A DNA stretch of 64,000 nucleotides from NCBI RefSeq assembly GCF_024730785.1, contig NZ_CP102830.1:1054001-1118000 (forward strand). The letters are read 5' to 3'. The stretch is from Pseudomonas sp. LS44. Lineage in GTDB: Bacteria; Pseudomonadota; Gammaproteobacteria; Pseudomonadales; Pseudomonadaceae. Of the stretch, positions 37,601 through 45,623 are shown one piece after another (the stretch's first letter is position 1; every line of letters begins with the position of its first letter). The notes under the pieces are model-generated. The model had not been told where the DNA came from. It was given only the letters and a program-made list of their open reading frames with translations, and did no database searches. The position numbers were made by a program, and so were the translations under genes.

Positions 37601-37672
37601 GGTCGGCACGTGCGGCGGACGCAGGGCGCTGGTGCGGGTGGATGGGCGGGGATGGCTCCTCAGCGGTTTCAT
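34664..37672 (-). CDS. Pertactin-like autotransporter (type Va secretion)
   Basis: A 1002-residue autotransporter. An Arg-rich signal peptide with core LLALVITAAIS is cut near residue 40 (LFA). A ~600-residue beta-helix passenger follows, full of short Gly/Ser/Asn/Asp repeats alternating 'G-x-SHGIHV' and 'ISVSDSQL'-like turns, with no protease motif. A Thr-Asp-Pro/Gly-rich linker covers residues 636-697, and a ~280-residue C-terminal beta-barrel ends in aromatic residues (VGYRYLW). The passenger resembles pertactin-type adhesins. GAGG precedes the ATG. It is divergent, with a 165-bp gap, from a BvgA-like regulator gene. Pertactin itself is BvgA-controlled in Bordetella, so regulation by that neighbour is likely. 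Confidence 0.9.
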   Translation of the reverse strand: MKPLRSHPRPSTRTSALRPPHVPTLLALVITAAISGPLFAEDFDSPQTYTPWGGNPVSSLDDAHFEVDAGSAAIIVQGMSFDIEHSEVHNAGSGGGIQLDLWNAGSAVILNDVQIDVGGIGLLENGGSAEVSDVTVHTHGDAASGLDVQTGGAMHFSGGSVETDGSGADGVHAHNNGGVILDGGAQVVTHGAQSAGVHLDNSGTLSLDGASIRTEGDASVGIDASNGAQLMVNAGQIDTLGNASHGIHVASNGADNRVSNSTIHTHGADSIGIWVNNASGSIDVSASQIDTDGSASHGLLTAQGTHISLSQGSSVHTRGDAADAAHAENGSSISVSDSQLLTDGSAAAAAHALANGSLTIDHSLLSSAQGAALHLDNGGRIDVTTSQLDSASGPTVLFSQGAQDYGSATATISGSTLNSQSNLVSAESGSVASLLIDNSQLQAGNGIGYAIAAGANLQSTLTDSSLDVGDSGLLAEVAGDGVLNLTSQHSDLHGDTLLADPASGTLNLDLHDARWQMNADSSLSNLALDNATVAFSGNGFHTLSLAGDLSSNGSFLMNTDLASVTGDLVAVGGHAEGSHTLVVGDSGREPDGTQLMLVSTHGGAGQFALYGDHVDAGAFRYTLAQQGDDWYLVSSQTGPVDPTDPTDPTDPTDPVDPTDPGDGGNGGGTTDPGDSGNGGGITDPGDGGQVTPPVVQPDDLSKGANAALGMQTAAANLFYTELGTLTQRLGELRLGHDQGGVWVRGMGSQWHVDNGSSRAFDQNFSGVQVGADHGIAVDGAIWYLGGMVGAGRADMNFGEGSSGDLDSQMVGVYATYMHDDGWYVDSVLKYDRLHGKVKVPTNLGTPVKGRYDANAVGASVEVGKQIRLDDGWFVEPQAQLSAAHIDGPSYTSTDGLAVRASDTDSLQGRLGVRAGKDLHLENGMNLQSYATTSYIDELAGHDSVTVNDHKLDNELPGSRVQLGVGSSLQVSAKQKVSLEANYANGHDIEQPWAVTVGYRYLW
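35580..35765 (-). repeat. Thr-Asp-Pro coding tandem repeat in autotransporter linker
   Basis: The linker between passenger and barrel contains TDP/VDP/TDPGD triplets coded by 9-bp imperfect tandem units (ggatcggtg, gggtcagtg and similar) and two GDGGNGGG-type copies. Because the period is nine bases, slippage would change linker length by whole triplets without a frameshift. Confidence 0.85.
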
Positions 37673-37837
37673 GATGGTTACCTCGCAAGGCTGTCGGCGC
37701 AGACTTGGCTGTCTGCTGTTGCTGCCGATTCTTCGCGAGTGGCCGGTGTGGCCAGATCAGAAACGCCTGAGTGTCGTGTAGGAAAATTCCGACAGGCTGC
37801 TAGCGTGTGTAGGAACGCCACTACGGATGGGATTTAC
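37673..37837. promoter_or_regulatory. Divergent promoter region, autotransporter and BvgA-like regulator
   Basis: This 165-bp gap separates the divergent start codons and must hold both promoters. BvgA-type proteins bind degenerate heptamer repeats, and I cannot assign specific ones here. Confidence 0.45.
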
Positions 37838-39622
37838 ATGAGTCGAGTGTTGATTGCCGATGAACATCCGGTGACCCGCCACGCAATGCGCCTGCTGCTC
37901 GAGGGCGAGGGCCACCAGGTGGTTAGCGAGGCGCACAACGGCGTCGAAGCCGTGCAGCAGACCCTTGAGACACGGCCCGACCTGCTGATCCTCGATATCG
38001 ACCTGTCGCGCCTGAATGGCCTCGACGTGATGGCACGCCTGCACGCCCGCGGCCTGCGCATGCCGATCCTGGTGTTCACCAGCCAGGACTCCGAGCACAT
38101 CGCCGGGCGCTTCCTGCAGGCCGGCGCCGCCGGCTTCGTCAGCAAGCACGACGACCTCGGCGAGCTGCGCCTGGCGGTGTCGATGGTCTTGCGCGGGCGC
38201 AGCTATTTCCCCAGCCAACTGCTCGGCAGCGTCAACCTGCCGGCGATCCGCACCCAGGAGACCGAGCGGGTCAATCAGCTGTCCAACCGCGAGTTGAGCG
38301 TCCTCTACTTCCTGGCCAGCGGTTACAGCAATCACGAGATCGCCAACGAACTGACCATCAGCGAGAAGACCGTCAGCACCTACCGCACGCGGCTGCAGCA
38401 GAAGCTCAACCTGCGCACGCTGCCCGAGCTGATCGACTTCGCCCGGCGCAACGAGTTGGTGGTCGATCAGGATCATCCCGCCGACCGCGGAGCGCCGCCC
38501 GGCGAGAGCAGCAGCGATCTGGCGATGCTGCAGGCGATGATCGACAGCCTGCCGGCGGCGCTCTACGTGCGCGATACCGGCGGCCGCCTGCTGTTCGCCA
38601 ACCCGGCGTTCCTGCATCTGTACGACGTCGAGTTGGACGCTGTGCTGGGTACCCGCGCCATCGACGTGGACTGGTACTCGGCGGCCGATGCGGCGACCCT
38701 GCAGGGCTTCTACCTACAGGCGGTGGCCGCCGGCCAGCGCTTCGCCCGCGACATCGACGTGCGCATCCACGGGCGCCGTCGCGTGCTGCACCACTGGGGC
38801 ACGCCGTACCGCGACCAGGCCGGGCGCCTGCTCGGCATGATCTGCGGCAGTGTCGACATCACCAACCGCCAGGACCTCCTGCAGTCGGTACGCGAGGCCA
38901 AGGAGCAGGCCGAGCTGGGCAATCAGCGCAAGCTGGATTTCCTGGTCAGCGCCAGCCAGGAATTCAGCACCCCGCTGCAGGCCATGCGCGGCATGCTGCA
39001 ACTGGTCCTCGAGCGCGCCACGTTGGAGCGCGCCGACCGCGAGGCGCTGAACCTGGTGGCGGCGACCACTCAGGGCCTGCTGAGTCTGGTCGCTGACCTG
39101 CAGGGCATCGCCCAGGTCGAGGCCGGCGAGCTGCCGGTGGCGCAGCTGGCGACGCGCCTCGACGCACTGGCCGCCGAGCTGATCGAAGAGTTGCGCCCGG
39201 AGGCGCAGCACAAGGGTCTGGAGTTGCTGCTGCAGCTCGACGGCGAGCTGCAGCAGCCGCTGCGCACCGATCCGCCGCGCCTGCGCCTGGCGCTCGCCTA
39301 CCTGTTGCGCCATGTGCTGCAGCAGACCGATGCCGGTGCGGTGAAGCTCGGCGTGCATGCCGAGGCGCAGGCGGACGGCGCGATTGCGCTGCGCCTGGAG
39401 ATCGCCGGCACGCCGCGCGAACAGCCCGATCCGCTGCGCACTTACTCGCTCGCCGAGTTGTCGGCGGTGGCTACCGACGATCTGGCGCGCGCCGCCCCGG
39501 TGAGCCTGACCATCGCCCGCCGTCTGGTGGAAATCCTTGGCGGCGAACTGGTCACCATCAGCCCGCCGGAGCAGGGCACCATGGTCAGCGTGCACCTGCA
39601 GTTGGCGGTGCTGGAGGAGTAA
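37838..39622 (+). CDS. BvgA-like response regulator fused to PAS and degenerate BvgS-like kinase
   Basis: 594 residues. Residues 1-125 form a receiver domain with phospho-acceptor D53 ('LLILDIDLSRLNGLDV') and 'AGAAGFVSKHDDL'. Residues ~147-205 form a LuxR-type HTH ('LSNRELSVLYFLASGYSN', 'ISEKTVSTYRTRLQQKL') very like BvgA/EvgA. A PAS domain follows ('LPAALYVRDTGGRLLFANP'). The C-terminal kinase-like part resembles BvgS, but the H-box reads 'FLVSASQEFSTPLQAMRG': Gln374 replaces the phospho-histidine, the N-box asparagine is missing and the G1 box is unrecognisable. It is thus a DNA-binding regulator with a built-in sensor that cannot autophosphorylate in the usual way. It starts at ATG 37838 after GGATGGG. 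Divergent from the autotransporter. A palindromic element begins at its stop codon. Confidence 0.87.
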   Translation: MSRVLIADEHPVTRHAMRLLLEGEGHQVVSEAHNGVEAVQQTLETRPDLLILDIDLSRLNGLDVMARLHARGLRMPILVFTSQDSEHIAGRFLQAGAAGFVSKHDDLGELRLAVSMVLRGRSYFPSQLLGSVNLPAIRTQETERVNQLSNRELSVLYFLASGYSNHEIANELTISEKTVSTYRTRLQQKLNLRTLPELIDFARRNELVVDQDHPADRGAPPGESSSDLAMLQAMIDSLPAALYVRDTGGRLLFANPAFLHLYDVELDAVLGTRAIDVDWYSAADAATLQGFYLQAVAAGQRFARDIDVRIHGRRRVLHHWGTPYRDQAGRLLGMICGSVDITNRQDLLQSVREAKEQAELGNQRKLDFLVSASQEFSTPLQAMRGMLQLVLERATLERADREALNLVAATTQGLLSLVADLQGIAQVEAGELPVAQLATRLDALAAELIEELRPEAQHKGLELLLQLDGELQQPLRTDPPRLRLALAYLLRHVLQQTDAGAVKLGVHAEAQADGAIALRLEIAGTPREQPDPLRTYSLAELSAVATDDLARAAPVSLTIARRLVEILGGELVTISPPEQGTMVSVHLQLAVLEE

Positions 39623-39763
39623 GAACCTGTTTACGATCTCCTGACTCGCGGCCAGACCGCGTTAAAAGTGGCCTCAAAATGCTCATTTACACCCCGTAAA
39701 CTGCGCTTTTTCGGCCACTTTTGCCTTGTCTGGCTCTAATTCAGAAGATTGTAAACAGGCTCT
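39622..39763. repeat. 142-bp palindromic element abutting a stop codon
   Basis: Terminal inverted repeats of 18 bp (39622-39639 and 39746-39763, two mismatches, AGAACCTGTTTAC type). The interior shares 'CAAAATGCTCATTTAC' and 'CGTAAACTGCGCTTTTTCG' with the elements at 53262 and 54439. Its first base is the last base of the preceding gene's TAA. Confidence 0.8.
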
Positions 39764-39790
39764 AAGTCTACGAGCCCTAGCGAGCGCATT

Positions 39791-39870
39791 GGTGGATGCA
39801 AAAGCGGCATCCACCCTACGTACGCGGCATCGACCGACGTAGGGTGGACAACCGCGCAGCGTTGTCCACC
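39791..39870. repeat. Two stem-loops downstream of tauD
   Basis: GGTGGATGC/GCATCCACC (39791-39815) and GGTGGACAAC/GTTGTCCACC (39843-39870) are two perfect hairpins separated by a CGTAGGG-containing spacer. They follow the tauD stop codon on the minus strand and may end tau transcription. Confidence 0.6.
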
Positions 39871-39888
39871 ATTCGGCATGGGGCCAAC

Positions 39889-40722
39889 CTAGACCGGCAC
39901 ATCGCCGAGGATGGTCGCCCGGTGCATTACCCGGCGCGTCGGCCGGTAGTCGTCGACCGCGTAATGCTGGGTGATGCGGTTGTCCCAGAACGCCACGTCA
40001 TTTTCCTGCCAGCGCCAGCGGATGGTGAATTCCGGCCGGGTCGCGTGGGCGAACAGGAAGCGCAGCAGCGCGTCGCTTTCCGCCGGCGCCAGCTCGTTGA
40101 TTCGCGCGGTGAAGCCTTCGTTGACGAACAGCCCCTTGCGCCCGCTGACCGGGTGGGTGCGCACTACCGGATGCGACAGCGGCGGATGCTGGCGCTGCAC
40201 CTGGTGGTAGCGCTCCAGGGCATCGGCGCTGGTGCCGAAGCGTTCCAGGGGAAACGAGCGGGTGAAGTCATGGGTCGCAGTGAGGCCGTCGAGCAACTGT
40301 TGCAGCGGCTGTGACAGGGCGTCGTAGGCGGCGCTGCTGCTCGCCCACAGGGTGTCGCCGCCGAACGCCGGCAACTGCTTGGCGGCCAGCACCGCGCCGA
40401 GCGCCGGGGTCGGCAGGAAGGTCACGTCGGTGTGCCAGATGGCGTTGTCGGCGACGTCGGTGACCGCGGTGTCGAGCACCAGTACCTCGGGCTGTTCGGG
40501 CACGTTGGGGTAGAGCGGGTGGATGTGCAGGTCGCCGAAGCGCGCGGCGAAACGCGCCTGCTGCTGCGGGGTCAGTGGCTGGTCGCGGAAGAACAGCACC
40601 TGGTGGTCGAGCAGGGCCTGGGCGATGGCTTGCTGGGTGGCGTCGTTGAGGTCGTCACGCAGCTCGACGCCGCTGACGACGGCACCGAGGGCGGGGCTGA
40701 GGGGAGTGATGTGCAGGGGCAT
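39889..40722 (-). CDS. tauD: Taurine dioxygenase
   Basis: A 277-residue Fe(II)/2-oxoglutarate dioxygenase. The facial triad is visible: H97 and D99 in '[12 protein letters not shown]' and the distal H267 in '[12 protein letters not shown]'. '[16 protein letters not shown]' and '[16 protein letters not shown]' are TauD signatures, and an arginine in '[11 protein letters not shown]' would bind 2-oxoglutarate. It hydroxylates taurine, releasing sulfite and aminoacetaldehyde, when sulfate is scarce. It is the last gene of the tau operon on the minus strand, 80 bp after tauC. CGGAGAACGAAA precedes the ATG. A related alkylsulfonate dioxygenase is the alternative, but the tauABC neighbours favour taurine. 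Confidence 0.92.
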   Translation of the reverse strand: MPLHITPLSPALGAVVSGVELRDDLNDATQQAIAQALLDHQVLFFRDQPLTPQQQARFAARFGDLHIHPLYPNVPEQPEVLVLDTAVTDVADNAIWHTDVTFLPTPALGAVLAAKQLPAFGGDTLWASSSAAYDALSQPLQQLLDGLTATHDFTRSFPLERFGTSADALERYHQVQRQHPPLSHPVVRTHPVSGRKGLFVNEGFTARINELAPAESDALLRFLFAHATRPEFTIRWRWQENDVAFWDNRITQHYAVDDYRPTRRVMHRATILGDVPV

Positions 40723-40802
40723 TTTCGTTCTCCGGAAATGTTCGCGTTGGGCATCGCTGCGCTCAGCACCAACCTACGGCGCAGCGATGCCCAACAAAGG
40801 GT

Positions 40803-41630
40803 TCAATGCGCCTGCCCATACCAGGGCACCAGCTTGCGCTGCAGCGCGCGCAGGCCCAGTTCGAGGGCGAAGGCGATCAGGGCGATGATCAGGATGCCGG
40901 CGATCACCACGTCGGTGACCAAGAACTGCGCCGCCGACTGGACCATGAAACCCAGCCCGCGTTGGGCGGCGATCAGCTCGGCAGCGACCAGGGTCGACCA
41001 GCCGACGCCGAGGCCGATGCGCAGGCCGGTGAGGATTTCCGGCAGTGCGCTGGGCAGGATCACGTAGCGCACCAGCTGCGCCGGCGTGGCGCCGAGCGAC
41101 TGGGCGGCGCGCAGTTTGGTCGGGTCGACGCTGCGCACCCCGGTGGCGGTGGCGATGGCCAGCGGGGCGAAGATCGCCAGGTAGATCAGCAGCACCTTGG
41201 ACAGCTCGCCGATGCCGCACCAGATGACGATCAGCGGCAGGTAGGCAAGCGGCGGGATCGGCCGGTAGAACTCGATCAGCGGGTCGAAGATGCCGCGCAC
41301 CAGGCGGTTGCGGCCGATGGCGATGCCCAGCGGAATCGCCGTGAGCACCGCGGCGAGCAGCGCCAGGCCGATGCGGCCGAGGCTGGCGCCGAGGTGCTGG
41401 GCCAGGCTGGCGTCCATGTAGCCCTCGCCGAGCAGGCGCCAGGCGCGGGCCAGCACCGCCTGCGGGCTGGGCAGGAACAGCGGCTCGATCAGCCCGGCGC
41501 TGGTCACCGCCCACCAGAGCAGCAGCAGACTGGCCACGGTCAGGCCGCCAACGGTGATCAGGCTGGGTTCGCGGCGCGGCTTGCACGTGGGCTCCGCCGG
41601 GCTGGCCAGCGGCAAGTCGAGGGTGCTCAT
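40803..41630 (-). CDS. tauC: Taurine ABC transporter permease
   Basis: A 275-residue inner-membrane permease of the SsuC/TauC (BPD_transp_1) family with about six helices. The EAA loop, which contacts the ATPase, reads '[25 protein letters not shown]'-like (given here in part) and is complete. Its start overlaps the tauB stop by four bases (ATGA), so the two are translationally coupled. With TauA and TauB it imports taurine or similar sulfonates. Confidence 0.92.
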   Translation of the reverse strand: MSTLDLPLASPAEPTCKPRREPSLITVGGLTVASLLLLWWAVTSAGLIEPLFLPSPQAVLARAWRLLGEGYMDASLAQHLGASLGRIGLALLAAVLTAIPLGIAIGRNRLVRGIFDPLIEFYRPIPPLAYLPLIVIWCGIGELSKVLLIYLAIFAPLAIATATGVRSVDPTKLRAAQSLGATPAQLVRYVILPSALPEILTGLRIGLGVGWSTLVAAELIAAQRGLGFMVQSAAQFLVTDVVIAGILIIALIAFALELGLRALQRKLVPWYGQAH

Positions 41631-42409
41631 GCGTGCCTCCGTTGGCGTTCGGCGAACACCTGGGCGAGCACGTGCTCGCGGGTTTCGATGAAGCGCGGGT
41701 CGGACTTGATCGTCCGCGCGCTCTCACCGGCGGCGTAGCGGCGGCCGAAGTCGAGGTGCAGGCGTTCGGCGATGCGCCCGGGATTGGGGGCGAGGAGGAT
41801 CAGTTCGGTGGCGAGGAACACCGCCTCTTCGATGTCGTGGGTGATCAGCAGCACCGGCTTGCGCGCGCGCTGCCAGACCTGCAGGAGCAGCTCCTGCATC
41901 TGTTCGCGGGTGAAGGCGTCGAGCGCGCCGAACGGCTCGTCCATCAGCAGCACGCGCGGGTCGGCGGCCAGCGCGCGGGCCAGGCCGATGCGCTGTTTCT
42001 GCCCGCCGGAGAGTTCCCAGATGCGCCGCTTGTCGAAACCGGCCAGGTCGACCAGGGCCAGCAGCTCGCGGGCCTTGGCTTCGCGCAGCGGGCGCGGCAC
42101 GCCGGCCAGTTCCAGGCCGAAGGCGACGTTGCCGAGCACGTCCTGCCAGGGCAGCAGGGCGTCGTCCTGAAACACCACGCCGCGCTCGGCGCTTGGCCCG
42201 TGCACGGCCACGCCGTCGAGGCTGATGGTGCCGGTGCTGGGCGCGACGAAGCCGGCGATCAGGTTGAGCAGGGTGGTCTTGCCGCTGCCGGATGGACCGA
42301 GGGCGACCAGCAACTGCTCGGCGCCGAGGCTAAGGGAGATGTCGCGCAGTACCGGCTCGGCCGTGCCGGGGTACTGTGCGCTGATGCGCTCCAGTTTGAG
42401 TAAGGCCAT
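41627..42409 (-). CDS. tauB: Taurine ABC transporter ATP-binding protein
   Basis: A 260-residue ABC ATPase: Walker A '[17 protein letters not shown]', signature '[16 protein letters not shown]', Walker B '[16 protein letters not shown]', H-loop '[14 protein letters not shown]'. The extra '[17 protein letters not shown]' tail is usual for SsuB/TauB. It energises taurine import by TauC. AGAGACC lies before the ATG. The 245-bp gap to tauA, filled with two palindromes, is unusual inside a tau operon. Confidence 0.93.
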   Translation of the reverse strand: MALLKLERISAQYPGTAEPVLRDISLSLGAEQLLVALGPSGSGKTTLLNLIAGFVAPSTGTISLDGVAVHGPSAERGVVFQDDALLPWQDVLGNVAFGLELAGVPRPLREAKARELLALVDLAGFDKRRIWELSGGQKQRIGLARALAADPRVLLMDEPFGALDAFTREQMQELLLQVWQRARKPVLLITHDIEEAVFLATELILLAPNPGRIAERLHLDFGRRYAAGESARTIKSDPRFIETREHVLAQVFAERQRRHA

Positions 42410-42443
42410 GGTGGTCTCTATGCGTAGATGGTGAAGGTGCTGC

Positions 42444-42503
42444 GTAGGAGCGAATTCATTCGCGATCCGTTGTTCCCGTGATCGCGAATGAATTCGCTCC
42501 TAC
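42444..42503. repeat. REP palindrome (GTAGGAGCGAATTC family) between tauA and tauB
   Basis: Perfect 23-bp arms (42444-42466 and 42481-42503, beginning GTAGGAGCGAATTCATTCG) around a 14-base centre. This is a common Pseudomonas REP type. It should form a very stable stem in the tauA-tauB transcript. Confidence 0.9.
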
Positions 42504-42589
42504 CTGATGCTGAGGAAGGCGGAGCGTCCGTGCTCCGTTATCCACCCCGTCCGCGAACGGCCGGGGGCCCGATGCTCGATGACGGCCCC

Positions 42590-42646
42590 GCGGGTTACAC
42601 CCGCCCTACGCGGAGATGGCCAATGCGTAGGGCGGGTGCAACCCGC
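42590..42646. repeat. REP-like palindrome, GTAGGGCGGGTG family, after tauA
   Basis: 22-bp arms (42590-42611 and 42625-42646) with one mismatch, containing GTAGGGCGGGTG and AACCCGC. Same family as the palindrome at 12971-13032. It begins nine bases beyond the tauA stop codon on the minus strand. Confidence 0.88.
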
Positions 42647-42654
42647 CGGCCGGA

Positions 42655-43635
42655 TCAGTTGGTGATGAACTGGTTGCTCACGTACGGCGCGTAGTCCGGC
42701 AGCACCGCTTCGACCTTGCCTTGCGCCTTGAGGAAGCCGGCGGTGTCGGTGATCGCCTGGGTGGTCGGCGCGCCGAGTGCGGCAGCCTGGTCGGCGGCCA
42801 GCGGGAACACGTTGCCCTGCAGCAGCAACGGGATGTCCTCGGCCTTGGCGCCGGATAGCTTGACCAGCTTGGCGACGTTGGCCTTATCGGCCAGCCAGGC
42901 TTGCGGGTCTTTGCGGTAGTCGGCGTAGGCGTTGAGGGTGACCTTGGCGAAGGCACGCACCACTTCCGGGTGTTTGCTGGCGAAGTCCTTGCGCACGATC
43001 CAGGCGTCGAAGGTCGGCGCGCCGAGCTTGCCCAGTTCGCCGGAGGTGATCAGCACCTTGCCGTTCTGCTTGGCCACGCCGAGCGCCGGGTCCCACACGT
43101 AGGTGGCGTCGATGTCGCCGCGCTGCCAGGCGGCGATGATCGCCGGCGGTGCGAGGTTGAGGATCTGCACCTTGGCCGGGTCGATCTGCCAGTGCTTGAG
43201 CGCGGCGAGCAGGCTGTAGTGGCCGGTGGAAACGAAGGGCACGGCGATCTTCTTGCCGATCAGGTCGGCCGGCTTGGCGATGCCGCTGCCGTCGCGCGCC
43301 ACCAGGGCTTCGGCGGCGCCGATCTGGGTGGCGATCAGGAAGGTCTGGATCGGCAGTTGGCGGGTCGCCGCGGCGGCCAGCGGGCTGGAGCCGACATAGC
43401 CGATCTGCACGTCGCCGGAGGCCACCGCGGTGATCACTTCGGCGCCGCTGTCGAATTTGCGCCAGTCGATCTGGCTGTTGCTGGCCTTCTCATAGGCGCC
43501 GTCGGCCTGGGCGACTTTCGCCGGGTCGACGGTGGTCTGGTAGGCCACGGTGAAATTGGCCGCCTGGGTGGTGAGTGCGAGGCCGCCGAGGGTCAGGACG
43601 GCGAGCAGGCGACGCGGAAACAGAAAGGGGGTCAT
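42655..43635 (-). CDS. tauA: Taurine ABC transporter substrate-binding protein
   Basis: A 326-residue periplasmic binding protein of the SsuA/TauA (NMT1-like) family. Signal peptide core 'LLAVLTLGGLALTTQA', then 'NFTVAYQTTVDPAKVAQADG', the TauA-specific opening. 'SGDVQIGYVGSSPLAAAATR' and 'GDIDATYVWDPALGVAKQNG' are binding-lobe motifs. The ATG ending at 43635 is chosen because GAGGAG lies seven bases upstream; a start six codons earlier has none. First gene of tauABCD. A 224-bp upstream region with an AT-rich tract around 43732-43790 is where a sulfur regulator (CysB/Cbl-like) would be expected to bind. Confidence 0.92.
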   Translation of the reverse strand: MTPFLFPRRLLAVLTLGGLALTTQAANFTVAYQTTVDPAKVAQADGAYEKASNSQIDWRKFDSGAEVITAVASGDVQIGYVGSSPLAAAATRQLPIQTFLIATQIGAAEALVARDGSGIAKPADLIGKKIAVPFVSTGHYSLLAALKHWQIDPAKVQILNLAPPAIIAAWQRGDIDATYVWDPALGVAKQNGKVLITSGELGKLGAPTFDAWIVRKDFASKHPEVVRAFAKVTLNAYADYRKDPQAWLADKANVAKLVKLSGAKAEDIPLLLQGNVFPLAADQAAALGAPTTQAITDTAGFLKAQGKVEAVLPDYAPYVSNQFITN

Positions 43636-43859
43636 GGCAGGTCTCCTCGACAAATCGGCCGGCCGATTGCGAAGAGGGCCGGAGCACGGGACGTTGGTGT
43701 TATCGATTAAGGTCCGGTGGTCCGGTGAAGCAAAGCTAAACGATCTAAGAATGTTTCAATAAATGATTTAAAGGCATAAGGATATGAGCCGATGGCCTGA
43801 GCCTTGGCGAGCCGACGCGGAGTAAAGCCAGACCTGCCTTAGGCAGACAGGTTGCCCGA

Positions 43860-45623
43860 TCAGGAACACTCGATGCGGTTGCGCCCGGCCTGTTTGGCGC
43901 GATACAGCGCCAGGTCACTGCGGGACAAGACGGCATCGGCGCTCGCATCGTCCTCGCGTAAGGCGGCAATGCCAACGCTGATGGCCAGCTGGATGTACTC
44001 GCCGTTGGCCCGCAACGGCGCATCCTTGAGCGCCTGCTGAATGCGTTGGGCGAAGACCGTGGCTTCGTCGATATCGGCATTGCTGAGCACCACCGCGAAC
44101 TCTTCGCCGCCGACCCGTCCAGCCGTGTCGTCCAGGCGCAGCTGGGCGCGGAGGATGGCGGAGAAATGCCGCAGGGCGTCGTCGCCCACCGAGTGGCCCC
44201 AACGGTCGTTGATGGCCTTAAAGTAGTCGAGATCGCACATCAGGATGGCTGCACCGTGGCCGGCAGTGCGGCGTACACGCGCCAGCTCTGCCTCGAGCTG
44301 CTGCATGAAGCACCGGCGGTTGGGCAACTGGGTGAGGAAGTCGGTGGTGGCGAAGACCTGCAGCTCGGTTTCGATGCGTTTGCGCGCGGTGATGTCGGTA
44401 ATGAAGCCGTGCCAGAGGATGCTACCGTCCGCCAGCCGCCTGGGGCGTGCATCGCCCTGGCGCCAGGCGAGCTCCTCACCCGGCAGCTGGACACGGTACT
44501 CCAGGTGCCAAGGCGTGAGGTCTTGCGCGGAGGTATCCAGCGACGCCAGATAGGCGGGCAAATCCTGCGGGTCGATAATGGCGTTCAGCGCCTCGGTATC
44601 TTCGGCCACCTGTTCCGCGGTGAGGCCATAGATGTCGGCGATGCCGCTGCTGACATAGTTGAAGAACGACGCTCCATCGGCCAGGCGCCGGTACTGGAAA
44701 ACCATGCCGGGAATCTCGTTGGTCAGGTCGGTCATCAATTCGGCGGTCTGCTGGACCTGTTCGGACATGGCACGCAGAGCGGTGATATCCGTGGTGGTGC
44801 CGATCATGCGCAACGGGTTGCCGTCACTATCGCGCTCAACCACCTTGCCGCGACTACAGACCCACTTGTAGCTGCCGTCCTTGCAGCGGATGCGGTGCTC
44901 GACATCGTAGATGGGCGAACGCAGCTCGAAGTGCGCCTGAATGGTCGCCCTGACATAGGCAATATCGGCTGGATGGACGCGCTGGTAGCTGTCCTCGATA
45001 CGGTTGCTGATCTCGTCTGTGGCGTAGCCGAGCATCGCTTTCCAGCCGGTGGAGTAGTGGATCTCGCCACTTTGCACATTGCGATCCCAGATCCCGGTGC
45101 CGCTGCCGGTGATCGCCAGCGTCATACGCTCGCTTTCGCGAAGACTATCCAGTTCCTGCCGGGTACTGGCGCCGTGAGCATCGCGCTCAAGCAGCTCGGC
45201 GCCGAGTTGGGCAAGCGCAAGCAGCTGCTCCCGCTGCGTGGCATCCAGACCACCCGGCTGGTCGGCCAGGAGGAACAGCATGCCCAAGGTGGGGCCGCCA
45301 TCGACCGCCAGCGGGCAGCTGATGTAGCAACGTAACCAGGGGTAGGACGTAAGAAGCGCATGATGACGAAAGCGCTCTTCGCTGCGCAGATCGGCCACGA
45401 CAATCAGGTTCTCGACCGCCGCCGGCGACGCTCCGCAATCAGTGAGCCATTGCGCGTCGATGGCTGTCAGCCCATCAGCCGCCCGAACGCACCAGACGTC
45501 GCCGCTACCTGTGGCCAGCACCGCCGCGGTCACGCCGAACTGCAGTCTGGCCAGGCGGGTCAGGCTGGCGAACTGCCGATCAGTGTCACACTCCAAAACC
45601 TGGCTGGAAGACACGGAATGCAT
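43860..45623 (-). CDS. GAF-PAS-PAS diguanylate cyclase
   Basis: 587 residues, cytoplasmic, no membrane segment. A GAF-like N-terminal domain (residues ~15-150), a PAS/PAC domain ('GIWDRNVQSGEIHYSTGW' ... 'RMIGTTTDIT'), a second PAS ('ASFFNYVSSGIADIYGLT') and a C-terminal GGDEF domain. The active-site motif is GGEEF at residues 505-509, with the inhibitory RxxD site (RLDD) exactly five residues before it. It is therefore predicted to be an active, product-inhibited c-di-GMP synthase. It stands alone, between the tau operon and tRNA-Gly. The signal sensed by the GAF/PAS part is unknown. Confidence 0.92.
   Translation of the reverse strand: MHSVSSSQVLECDTDRQFASLTRLARLQFGVTAAVLATGSGDVWCVRAADGLTAIDAQWLTDCGASPAAVENLIVVADLRSEERFRHHALLTSYPWLRCYISCPLAVDGGPTLGMLFLLADQPGGLDATQREQLLALAQLGAELLERDAHGASTRQELDSLRESERMTLAITGSGTGIWDRNVQSGEIHYSTGWKAMLGYATDEISNRIEDSYQRVHPADIAYVRATIQAHFELRSPIYDVEHRIRCKDGSYKWVCSRGKVVERDSDGNPLRMIGTTTDITALRAMSEQVQQTAELMTDLTNEIPGMVFQYRRLADGASFFNYVSSGIADIYGLTAEQVAEDTEALNAIIDPQDLPAYLASLDTSAQDLTPWHLEYRVQLPGEELAWRQGDARPRRLADGSILWHGFITDITARKRIETELQVFATTDFLTQLPNRRCFMQQLEAELARVRRTAGHGAAILMCDLDYFKAINDRWGHSVGDDALRHFSAILRAQLRLDDTAGRVGGEEFAVVLSNADIDEATVFAQRIQQALKDAPLRANGEYIQLAISVGIAALREDDASADAVLSRSDLALYRAKQAGRNRIECS

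Noticed and set aside
34703..37837. Very long plus-strand open frame antisense to the autotransporter, continuous with the BvgA-like gene
   Set aside because: It is a by-product of high GC and repeat-rich codons on the opposite strand. The amino acid content is Val/Ala/Gly-rich with no domain, and the receiver domain starts cleanly at ATG 37838 with its own ribosome site.
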